Shown here piece after piece: positions 7,403 through 15,752 of a stretch of 64,000 nt of DNA (position 1 is the stretch's first letter; every line of letters starts with the position of its first letter). Made by a program: the position numbers and the translations under genes. Origin of the DNA: Bacteroides helcogenes P 36-108 (GTDB taxonomy: Bacteria; Bacteroidota; Bacteroidia; Bacteroidales; Bacteroidaceae); NCBI RefSeq assembly GCF_000186225.1, contig NC_014933.1, positions 3,038,001 through 3,102,000 on the forward strand. The letters are read 5' to 3'. Under the pieces are notes generated by a model that saw only the letters and a list, made by a program, of their open reading frames with translations, was not told the origin of the DNA and made no database searches.

Positions 7403-9903
7403 TACTTCCCGCCACCGATAAAGTAGCGATACCCTGACGCAGGGAAGAAGATAGTTTTATTTTTTGAGGAATCAGTGTAGAAATTCCAGCCCTTCAAGGA
7501 GCCGTCCCAGATTCCGTTAATTCCAGAAGATGTACTTACAGAGCTTCCAGTTGTTGTGAATCCCGTAAAAGCATTGCTGGCAGGAAGTTTGAAGCCGACA
7601 GGACTGGGATCATAGATTGTTTTTATGACATTTTCGTCATTGCCAGAATAAGCTTGGTTATTGGCACTCCAAAGGTTCTGATAAAGATTATCGCCAGAAT
7701 ATTGACTATGCATCACATTGGGTTTGAGAATATAATTCTTAATACAAGTAATACCCGTAGATAAATTCTCCATTACAGGATTGTCTTTGAAAGCATTGCC
7801 ATCTTTGTCGTAACAGGTTTTATTGGCCTTGCTTAATACATCCAGGGGCCAGAACGGATCTTTACGGCCCCACTGATAATAAAGATGATTGCTACCTGTT
7901 TCGATTGATTTCGAGGCTTGTTTGAGGGTGATTATCTGACTTGCTTTGCCAGCTGTGAATTTTACCTTGCAACTGCGTTCGGCATAAGCTATGGTATTAG
8001 CATCGCACCAGCCAAGATAAACAGGCATAAATTTATATTTATGATCCTGGTGGTTGGTTACCTCAATCGTATTGCTGATATTTTCATCGGTAACCCAGAT
8101 ATGCCAGGACCAAAGGACTGTACCTGAATTGTCCTTTACCGCTATGACGGCATTTCCCTGACATATTGTGGCTTGGTCAACATGGAAAGATATAGTACCT
8201 CCATTATCGCCAGGATTGTATTTTATATCGCTTACAAGATTCGGTGCGTCCTGCCAAATAAGTTCGGCGGAAGAAGGAGTGCAGCCGGAGTTGCTCGCAA
8301 TGTAAGGGCTTGTGATTCCGTTGCCGGTGTGATTGATGAAAGTACTCAAAATGTTGGAACCGGAGTTGGCTGTTGTATAGGCCAAAGTGTTGGTTGTACC
8401 ATCTTTGATGGCATTTCCATATACCAGCGGGAAAGAATAGTATCCCGAAGCACTGACAACGTAACAGTTGGCGGTATTTTCATTATCTGAATCACCGTTA
8501 GTCTGGTTGGCGAGGTTATAGGGAGAATTTTCACTTCCTTTGACTACAGCGGTCTGTAAAGCAGTCGTATGGGTATTATTATCTGTACCGATCTGTACGC
8601 TGACAGTTGCATTGTATGATTGTGGAGTTACTCCACCAGCTCCGGATGCGGTGAACGCAGTCAGCCAGTCCGGTCGGGTATCTGTCCAAGATGCTCCGTT
8701 ATCTGTGGAATACAGTGTGCTCCATTGGACAGCTTCTTTACTCCCCTTGGGATTCTGACGGTAACTGGTAACACTATATTGCTTTGTACCGCCGGTATAG
8801 GTAAAATCGGTCGGCCCGGTAACAGTAAGCGTGTAGGTCCAGTTGATAGAGCTGTTGGAAATTTTATAAGTGACAGTCTTTCCCATAGGCCATGCTTGAC
8901 CTCTGATATCAGCACTCAGAGTGTGATCGGTGTTGGCATTGTCAGTAAATACGACTTCAAGCTGTGCACCGTCAGGAAGAGTCTGCGGAACCATCATAAA
9001 AGTCTGATCTTCCGTAACGAGAAGATCATTTGCGGTTCCTACAGTGGATTTATTCAAAGTCTGGGAGAAAGTGGCAGGTGTATTCACTGAACTCCATGAC
9101 TCTGTTCCCATGTTGTAAGTCCCCTTGGAATATACATTTTTCAAACTGACACTTTTCACTGTGCCTCCCTGCATGTCATCACCGCACTCGAATCTGATGG
9201 CGGTAAGGGCATGATGGAAAGTTAACGACACGGCAGTGTTGGTGTTGCCGGCCAACTCATCCGTCTTTGCTACGAGAAGGTCTTTTTGGGCATCGACACT
9301 GCTCGGGATAGTGACGCTGATGGTGGGAGAACCTGCCTGGCTGCGGCCGGAAAGTACGTACTGTCCGTTGTCCTTTGGAGCATAGGCGAAGAACTTCATC
9401 TTGTATGAAGCACCGGGCCAATAGTAGGTAGAGGAAAGGTTATAGCCGCTGCCGGACTTGTTGGCAATGGCGTTGTAGAAATAGTTAGGAGTTTTGCTTT
9501 CACTCCAGAAATCGGTGTAGGAGTAGGCGGAGACGCCGAAGCTGTCGTACATGTTGTCATTCTTTATAGGAGTGGCACGGGTAAGTATGGTCGTGTCCCA
9601 ATGGCTATCCGAAGAAAGGGAAGCGATGCTGTCTGTGTAAAGCGTATGCAGGTAAAGAGGAGTGCTACCGCCTTGTAAGGTGGTGACAGTACCCTGCGGA
9701 GCATCAGCATTGGTAGTGGAACGGGTAGATGGAGTCCATGAAGAACTGATCTCGGAGGTGAAAGACATATGTGAGGAGGGCAAAGGACGATCCATGTCGT
9801 CCTCACAAGAAGAAAGACAGATGCTGCCGGAAACAAGTGTCAAAAGCAGAAGATGTGAAAAGGCATCCCTACCAGAAAGTAATATAAAACAAGAAAATTT
9901 CAT
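7237..9903 (-). CDS. Fimbrillin-family tip lipoprotein, DGR target
   Basis: An 888-residue surface lipoprotein. The N-terminus is a long signal peptide with lipobox CLSSC near residue 33. Next come fimbrillin (Mfa-like) domains, with YDSFGVSAYSYTDFW, TYYWPGASYKMKFFAYAP and the FHHALTAIRFECGDD segment typical of type V pilins. The C-terminal about 200 residues (YQWGRKDPFWP through HGFGVLSSQE) form a C-type-lectin/FGE-like domain ending in a DGR variable region. Expected role: adhesive tip of a fimbria. Downstream on the same strand are the hairpin, MSL, avd stub and RT remnant. Upstream is a truncated fimbrillin. Long blocks are nearly identical to the truncated copy at 14078-15569. Confidence 0.8.
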   Translation of the reverse strand: MKFSCFILLSGRDAFSHLLLLTLVSGSICLSSCEDDMDRPLPSSHMSFTSEISSSWTPSTRSTTNADAPQGTVTTLQGGSTPLYLHTLYTDSIASLSSDSHWDTTILTRATPIKNDNMYDSFGVSAYSYTDFWSESKTPNYFYNAIANKSGSGYNLSSTYYWPGASYKMKFFAYAPKDNGQYVLSGRSQAGSPTISVTIPSSVDAQKDLLVAKTDELAGNTNTAVSLTFHHALTAIRFECGDDMQGGTVKSVSLKNVYSKGTYNMGTESWSSVNTPATFSQTLNKSTVGTANDLLVTEDQTFMMVPQTLPDGAQLEVVFTDNANTDHTLSADIRGQAWPMGKTVTYKISNSSINWTYTLTVTGPTDFTYTGGTKQYSVTSYRQNPKGSKEAVQWSTLYSTDNGASWTDTRPDWLTAFTASGAGGVTPQSYNATVSVQIGTDNNTHTTALQTAVVKGSENSPYNLANQTNGDSDNENTANCYVVSASGYYSFPLVYGNAIKDGTTNTLAYTTANSGSNILSTFINHTGNGITSPYIASNSGCTPSSAELIWQDAPNLVSDIKYNPGDNGGTISFHVDQATICQGNAVIAVKDNSGTVLWSWHIWVTDENISNTIEVTNHQDHKYKFMPVYLGWCDANTIAYAERSCKVKFTAGKASQIITLKQASKSIETGSNHLYYQWGRKDPFWPLDVLSKANKTCYDKDGNAFKDNPVMENLSTGITCIKNYILKPNVMHSQYSGDNLYQNLWSANNQAYSGNDENVIKTIYDPSPVGFKLPASNAFTGFTTTGSSVSTSSGINGIWDGSLKGWNFYTDSSKNKTIFFPASGYRYFIGGGKYNVGISGCCWSAVPLNNYLGRSLRFYSSSVNPLGSIYDYSSYYRSHGFGVLSSQE

Positions 9904-10050
9904 ATATTATTTTAAAGAATTAATTACACCAAGAATAAAAGTCATACAGCTGTTAAAATAAGGATTCCCGGCATGGATACCCCAATAGAAAATGTCGGGA
10001 ATGTACCCTGTAAAGTGCCCGGAAAGGAGCAGACAGGGTAAGAAGTAGGA

Positions 10051-10728
10051 CTATACCCCCGGCATGGGGTGACGCCGGTGGTCATCTTTATCCTGCCAAT
10101 TATTCCATTTGTCTTGCGATAAGGTATAACCGGTAACCGTTGCCTCTTCCGGGAAGGTAAAGTCAGCCTTTGCAGCGGCGTTTACGAGTTTGACACCGAG
10201 AACCTCGATTTTCATCTTGTCATTGGAGCATTTGGCCTTCACCTCGATCTGGGAAAGGGCGTGCTTGAAATTCATGGCGACACCGGTACCTTCATTGGCA
10301 GCCTTGGTCCCCTTGTTGTAAGAGACCACAAGGTCCTTTTGATCCGCAACGGTCTGCGCGGGAGAGAAGTCGGTTATTTTCTTTGCCGTATTGTCTATAC
10401 TCACAGTGCCGACGGGAACTTGAGGAGCATAAGCAAAGAAGGCAAGCTCGTAACCCGGCCAGTGATAAGTGGAAGCGGTTGTCCAGTTTGCGCCGTTATC
10501 GGCAGACGTGACGGCCAGATTCGTGAAATAATTGGCACCGTTGCCGATGGCCGTCACATTGAACGCTCCCAGATTTTGCAGGTTTGTCACGTTGGCACGG
10601 GTTAGCGCCTTATCCAGAGAGGTGCGGAAAGAGATGCCCTCACCCTTGTTCATATCAACGACTTCATCGTTGGAACACGAAGCTAAGGCTGCTACAACCA
10701 TAGCTGCAAATAAAAGATTTTTCTTCAT
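10051..10728 (-). pseudogene. Fimbrillin of locus 1, 3'-truncated
   Basis: From MKKNLLFAAMVVAALASC (lipoprotein signal with lipobox ASC) the 225 residues follow the fimbrillin at 15753-16940 through DFTFPEEATV and SQDKWNNWQDKDDH, then end in unrelated RRHPMPGV. About 170 C-terminal residues, including the donor-strand end DDWTDA, are lost, so polymerisation is unlikely. A longer frame begins at 10770, but the signal peptide argues for 10728. It is the first gene after a promoter (10898-10927) and a copy of the inverted repeat (10804-10826). Confidence 0.75.
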
Positions 10729-10803
10729 AAAGAAATAAACCGTAGACTTATCTAATAATAAAAGCATCAATAAATCACCCGTTTAAAGACCAAGCAATAG
10801 TTT

Positions 10804-10826
10804 CACTCTCTATGACAGAGAGAGTG
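10804..10826. repeat. Third copy of the invertible-segment repeat
   Basis: CACTCTCTATGACAGAG followed by AGAGTG: the same sequence as the repeat at 19421-19441 apart from two extra bases. It lies between the locus 1 fimbrillin and its truncated AraC gene, 76 nt from the fimbrillin ATG. Confidence 0.75.
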
Positions 10827-10897
10827 GAAAAGCGTCTGTTTGTCATTCCTTTTCATATAAAAAAGACAATATGACAACATTGGCTTTATATTGCTTG

Positions 10898-10927
10898 CAA
10901 AGATAGAAATGTGTCAATTAACCGCAA
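10898..10927 (-). promoter_or_regulatory. Promoter facing the locus 1 fimbrillin
   Basis: Reverse strand: TTG (10927-10925), exactly 19 nt, TATCTTTG (10905-10898). It lies between the stop of the AraC remnant and the repeat at 10804, pointing at the fimbrillin. The homologous stretch in locus 2 (20500-20540) has the same place relative to the AraC 3' end but points the other way. Confidence 0.65.
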
Positions 10928-10965
10928 TTATCATAACGATTCATTTTTTTATCTTTTTCATTCGA

Positions 10966-11430
10966 TTACACTCTATCGGAGAGCCTCTTTGGAGTTTTAT
11001 TCTTATTTTTCAGTAGTTCCCTCCATTCTCCGGGAGTGTACCCGAAGTTTCTTTTACAGTACCTGCAAAATTGGGGCTGTGAAGAAAAATGTAGTTCTTC
11101 GGCTATAATTCCTATCGGCGTATCCTCATTGTCCAATTTATATTTAATTATACTGTTTATTTGTTTCTGTAACCACTCGCTTGCCGGTTCTCTGAACTCT
11201 TTAGAGAAATTCCTTTTAAAAGTAGAAAGAGAATATCCGCACAGATAGGCAAGTTCCTTTACTGTCCTGGCATTTCTATAATTATCAAGCACCTTCTTTC
11301 TGAATTCACGATCATTCCCCAATATAGGACGGAAAAAGGCCGCCTGTTCCGTTTTTGTATAATAGAACCGTATGTTCCAGAACAGCTCTTTAAGCTTTGT
11401 TTCATGAAAATGGACGCAACCGGCCCCATC
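10966..11430 (-). pseudogene. AraC-family regulator of locus 1, 5' end lost at IS21
   Basis: From DGAGCVHFHETKLKELFWNI to the end this is a close paralogue of the AraC protein at 19594-20472, with the same double helix-turn-helix region (KELAYLCGYSLSTFKRNFSKE and IGIIAEELHFSSQPQFCRYC). The N-terminal cupin-like sensory half (about 140 residues) is missing. Homology stops exactly at the left end of the IS at 11431, and the upstream codons of the open frame are IS sequence. It reads toward the fimbrillin, opposite to its paralogue's arrangement. It could at most yield a constitutive DNA-binding fragment. Confidence 0.8.
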
Positions 11431-11592
11431 TGGAAAAGCCACTTTACTTTGCCCCCTTTGGCCGCGATATGATTGCCCCTTTTGGTCCAAATAATATTGA
11501 CCATTTAATAGTAAGTATTGTTAGCGATTTTTTTTGTGTAGATTTGAGTACCCTAGTCCTGGTGTAACGGGGTAATAATAAAAGCTATACAA

Positions 11593-13164
11593 ATGAATAA
11601 AAAAATCAAAAGCATTTTAAGATGTTATGCAGCCGGGATGGGAATCAAGGAAACGGCTGATACGTTTCACATGGCCCGTAACACAGTCCGCAAGTATGTC
11701 CGCCTGTTTCTTTCAAGCGGAAAAAGTATTGAGCAGCTTCTTTCCCTCTCCAATGAGCAGTTGCATGAAATGTTCGGCTGTACGGAATCCTGGCATCGGG
11801 GACCCTCTTCCAGACAGATTGAACTGGAGGCCTTGCTCCCCGGATATGTGTCCCGCCTGACACGAAAAGGGACGAGTGTCAGAAAATTGTTTAAGGAGTA
11901 CCATGCTGAATATCCTGGCGGTTATCAGCTGTCTTCTTTCAAACGGGCAGTCCGCCAATATAAGTTTCACATCAAGGTTGTCGGCCATGTCGAACACTAT
12001 GCCGCAGACCAGATGTATATTGATTTTGCCGGTGACAGGCTTGAAGTCGTTGATGAGATGACAGGCGAGACTAAGAAAGCCGAGGTGTTTGTCGCCATCC
12101 TGCCGTTTAGCCATTATACCTGCTGCGAGGCGGTATGGTCCCAGCGCAAGGAAGACCTGATAAAGAGTTATGAAAATGCCATGAACTATTTTGAAGGCGT
12201 TCCTGCAGCCATAGTCCCCGACAATCTGAAGGCGGCTGTTACTCGAAGTGACCGCAATGCGCCTGTCATCAATGATGATTTCGCCACTTTTGCCGAACAT
12301 TACGGCTGCGCGGTCTATCCTGCCCGTGTACGCCATCCCAAGGACAAGGCCCTGGTTGAAAATGCCGTGAAGCTTCTCTACCGTTCCGTTTACCTTGACA
12401 TAGAGGGGATGACGTTCGCCAGTCTGGACGAGCTCAATACCGCCATCCATATTTCCCTGCTTGATTTCAACGAGAAGGTGATGGCCGACCGGGAGATGTC
12501 ACGCAAGGAAATGTTCCTGAGAGGAGAGAAAGACTATCTTCGCCCGCTTCCCCTGAAGCGTTACGTAATGAAAGAGAGAAAGTTCATGACCGTGGGCAAG
12601 AACTCTTACGTCTCGTTGTTCAGACACCATTACAGTGTTCCAAGGGAGTACGTGGGGAGGCGTGTGACAATTCTCTATGATGCCGACACGGTAGAAATTT
12701 ACTGCGGTATGAACCTGGTTGCCACCCACGACCGCTGTGACATCCCCTATACTTATTCCTGGAAAAAGGAGCACAATCTGCCGGGACACTATGGCCCTTA
12801 TGACAAGGATCTGGAGGAACTTTTCCGGTACGCTTCGGAGATGGACAATATCGTATTGAATTATCTTCGGGAAGTGGAACATGTCATGCAATATCCTCCA
12901 AAGGCATTCAGATCCTGCCGGGGCATACTGGCACTGGAGAAGAAATATGGCCGTGACCGTCTGGTTGCGGCCTGCGCGTGCGCAGACCAAAAGTTGCAAT
13001 ACGGGTACCAAGCCTTGCGCGAGGTGCTTGAATTGGGAGAGGATGCGGATTTCCTTCCCGATGAAGACGGGAAGGTGCAGCCTCCAGCGACTTTCCCGGT
13101 TCCGCCATCCCACAAAAACATACGCGGACGTGAATATTATAGAAAAGACAAACAAGAACAATAA
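11593..13164 (+). CDS. istA: IS21 transposase IstA
   Basis: A 523-residue DDE transposase. The N-terminal helix-turn-helix (ILRCYAAGMGIKETADTFHM, ARNTVRKYV) binds the IS ends. The integrase core contains DQMYIDFAGDRLEVV (first Asp), AIVPDNLKAAVT (second Asp) and HPKDKALVENAVKLLY (catalytic Glu), as in the IS21 family. The length is normal and there is no disruption, so it should be active. The istB ATG follows its stop by 10 nt. Confidence 0.92.
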   Translation: MNKKIKSILRCYAAGMGIKETADTFHMARNTVRKYVRLFLSSGKSIEQLLSLSNEQLHEMFGCTESWHRGPSSRQIELEALLPGYVSRLTRKGTSVRKLFKEYHAEYPGGYQLSSFKRAVRQYKFHIKVVGHVEHYAADQMYIDFAGDRLEVVDEMTGETKKAEVFVAILPFSHYTCCEAVWSQRKEDLIKSYENAMNYFEGVPAAIVPDNLKAAVTRSDRNAPVINDDFATFAEHYGCAVYPARVRHPKDKALVENAVKLLYRSVYLDIEGMTFASLDELNTAIHISLLDFNEKVMADREMSRKEMFLRGEKDYLRPLPLKRYVMKERKFMTVGKNSYVSLFRHHYSVPREYVGRRVTILYDADTVEIYCGMNLVATHDRCDIPYTYSWKKEHNLPGHYGPYDKDLEELFRYASEMDNIVLNYLREVEHVMQYPPKAFRSCRGILALEKKYGRDRLVAACACADQKLQYGYQALREVLELGEDADFLPDEDGKVQPPATFPVPPSHKNIRGREYYRKDKQEQ

Positions 13165-13174
13165 GGTTTAGATT

Positions 13175-13954
13175 ATGGAAACAAATAATAAGACAGCTCC
13201 CGTTACGGGACAACAAGATCAGAATACCATATCATTGGATTTGATGAACCGCATGAAATTACACGGAATGGCAGAAGCCTTCAGGGAAAGCCTTGCCGGC
13301 ACCACTCCACAGTCCATGACCGCGGACACTTTCCTTTCCATGCTCCTTGCACGCGAATGGGATTATCGAGCCCAGGCTACCATAGCACGGCTGACCAAGA
13401 ATGCGGCATTCCGCTACAAGGCCTATCTTGAACAGATTGACTATGCCACAAACAGGGGGCTGGAGCGCAATCAGATGGAACGCCTCGCCACCCTTGATTT
13501 TGTGCATAAAGAACAGAACCTTTTTATCACAGGTTCTTCAGGAACGGGGAAAAGCTATCTGGCGTGTGCGCTTGGTCACGAGGCATCCAAGAGGGGATTC
13601 CGCACTTTATATGCTAATGCCCCAAAACTGCTTGGCGCACTGAAAGTGGCCAAGGTCAAAGGTACACTGGAAACAGAACTCAAGAAGATCGAGCGCTGTC
13701 AGTTGCTCATTCTTGACGACTTGTTCCTTGTACCTCTTGATGCCAAGGAACGTCCCATACTGCTCGAAATTATTGAAGACAGGCATGAACGAAAATCCAT
13801 CATCATAACTTCGCAGTATCCATCGTCCAATTGGTATGACATGGTAGGTGATCCGACAATAGCAGATGCCATCCTTGACCGCATCATTCACACGGCTCAT
13901 ACCATAGAATTATATGGTGAAAGCATGCGTAAGTTAAGGTCTAAGAAAAACTGA
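13175..13954 (+). CDS. istB: IS21 helper ATPase IstB
   Basis: A 259-residue DnaC/DnaA-like AAA+ ATPase that regulates IstA and target choice. Walker A is GSSGTGKSYLACALG at about residue 123, Walker B is CQLLILDDLFLV, and the sensor-type segment is KSIIITSQYP. The length is usual and the frame is intact. Cotranscribed with istA. Confidence 0.92.
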   Translation: METNNKTAPVTGQQDQNTISLDLMNRMKLHGMAEAFRESLAGTTPQSMTADTFLSMLLAREWDYRAQATIARLTKNAAFRYKAYLEQIDYATNRGLERNQMERLATLDFVHKEQNLFITGSSGTGKSYLACALGHEASKRGFRTLYANAPKLLGALKVAKVKGTLETELKKIERCQLLILDDLFLVPLDAKERPILLEIIEDRHERKSIIITSQYPSSNWYDMVGDPTIADAILDRIIHTAHTIELYGESMRKLRSKKN

Positions 13955-14077
13955 AAAACTTAAAAGGGTAAAATAAAATTAACCCCCATCACCAGGACTT
14001 TAAAGGGTCAATCATATCGCGGCCAAGGGTGGTAAATCCTATTTGTCCAAAAGGGTCAAAGTAAAGTGGCTTTTCCA

Positions 14078-15569
14078 TATAGGCCAAAGTGTTGGTTGTA
14101 CCATCTTTGATGGCATTTCCATATACCAGCGGGAAAGAATAGTATCCCGAAGCACTGACAACGTAACAGTTGGCGGTATTTTCATTATCTGAATCACCGT
14201 TAGTCTGGTTGGCGAGGTTATAGGGAGAATTTTCACTTCCTTTGACTACAGCGGTCTGTAAAGCAGTCGTATGGGTATTATTATCTGTACCGATCTGTAC
14301 GCTGACAGTTGCATTGTATGATTGTGGAGTTACTCCACCAGCTCCGGATGCGGTGAACGCAGTCAGCCAGTCCGGTCGGGTATCTGTCCAAGATGCTCCG
14401 TTATCTGTGGAATACAGTGTGCTCCATTGGACAGCTTCTTTACTCCCCTTGGGATTCTGACGGTAACTGGTAACACTATATTGCTTTGTACCGCCGCTAT
14501 AGGTAAAATCGGTCGGCTGGGAAACGGTAAGCGTGTAGCTCCAGTTGATAGAACTGCCGGAAATTTTATAAGTGACAGTCTTGCCAATAGGCCAGGCTGT
14601 GCCTTTGATGTCAGCAGTTAAAGTATGGTCCGTATTGGAGTTGTCGGTGAATATGATTTCAAGCTGTGCACCATCAGGAAGAGTCTGTGGAATCATCATG
14701 AACGTCTGTGCATCAGAGGTGAGCGCTTCGTTTGCAGTTCCTGTAGTGGACTTGTTCAATATCTGCGAGAAAGTGACAGGTGTATCTACATTGCCCCATG
14801 ACTGTGTTCCCATGTTGTAAGTTCCCTTGGAATATACATTTTTCAAACTGACACTTTTCACTGTGCCTCCCTGCATATCATCCCCGCACTCGAATCTGAT
14901 GGCGGTAAGGGCATGATGGAAAGTTAACGACACGGCAGTGTTGGTGTTGCCGGCCAACTCATCCGTCTTTGCTACGAGAAGGTCTTTTTGGGCATCGACA
15001 CTGCTCGGGATAGTGACGCTGATGGTGAGAGAACCTGCCTGGCTGCGGCCGGAAAGTACGTACTGTCCGTTGTCCTTTGGAGCATAGGCGAAGAACTTCA
15101 TCTTGTATGAAGCACCGGGCCAATAATAGGTAGAGGAAAGGTTATAGTCGCTGCCGGACTTACTGGCAGTGGCGTTGTAGAAATAGTTGGGAGTTTTACT
15201 TTCACTCCAGAAATCGGTGTAGGAGTAGGCGGAGACGCCGAAGCTGTCGTACATATTCAAAACTGTTATCGGTGTGGAACGGGTAAGGGCGCTCGTGTCC
15301 GCACGGTTGTCCGAAAAAGGGGAAGCGATCCTGTCGCTATACAAAGTATGCAGGTAAAGAGGCAAAACTCCACTTTGCAAAGTCATTACAGTGTCTCGAA
15401 AAGTATCTGTTCCGTTTTCTGAACGTGTAACTGAAGTCCATGGTTCTGGTATGAACGAGATGTTCGCAGAAGCAAAAGGATGTTCTATTTCATCTGTGCA
15501 AGAGTTGATACAGAACCCGACCAAAAGAAATAGTAAAAATTGAAAGCCGAATAGTTTTTTTCTGAAAAT
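14078..15569 (-). pseudogene. Fimbrial tip lipoprotein of locus 2, cut by IS21
   Basis: The frame from 15524 to 14078 matches the tip gene at 7237-9903 without indels (constant offset of 5,702 bases), then ends at the IS border and runs 30 codons into the IS. The C-terminal lectin-like/variable domain is missing. In-frame sequence upstream of the TTG at 15524 encodes a good lipoprotein signal (FRKKLFGFQFLLFLLVGFCI, then NSC) that would need an ATT start at 15567-15569, so the original ATG may have mutated as well. It would be the fourth gene of the locus 2 operon, after the hairpin that follows the fimbrillin. Confidence 0.8.
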
Positions 15570-15660
15570 AAAAGCTTTGACATAGAAGGTATAATAATAT
15601 GAAGCGGGAAAACAATAACAAAAAATAGTTTTTATCTCTTTCTGTATCTAAAAAAACAAT

Positions 15661-15712
15661 ACAGGATTAGTATAGACACTCCTTCGTAAGGAGTAAAGCT
15701 ATCCAATCCTGT
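15661..15712 (-). terminator. Stem-loop after the fimbrillin gene
   Basis: Outer arms ACAGGATT (15661-15668) and AATCCTGT (15705-15712), inner perfect stem ACTCC/GGAGT around TTCGTA. It is the homologue of the element at 4770-4824. It would reduce read-through from the abundant fimbrillin into the tip gene. Confidence 0.6.
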
Positions 15713-15752
15713 CTGAGTATAGTATTAATACAATAAAAATGGATAATCCGAG

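Larger units (their letters stand above)
11431..14077 (+). mobile_element. IS21-family insertion sequence, complete
   Basis: A 2,647-bp element bounded by inverted ends TGGAAAAGCCACTTTACTTT (11431) and its complement ending at 14077, with further internal repeat motifs typical of IS21 ends (GGCCGCGATATGATTG and its complement near 14012-14027). It carries istA and istB in one orientation. The left flank ends CCCCATC and the right flank begins TATAGGC, so there is no 4-8 bp target duplication. The flanks are parts of two different genes, an AraC gene and a fimbrial tip gene, so the element marks a deletion or IS-IS recombination. Confidence 0.9.
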
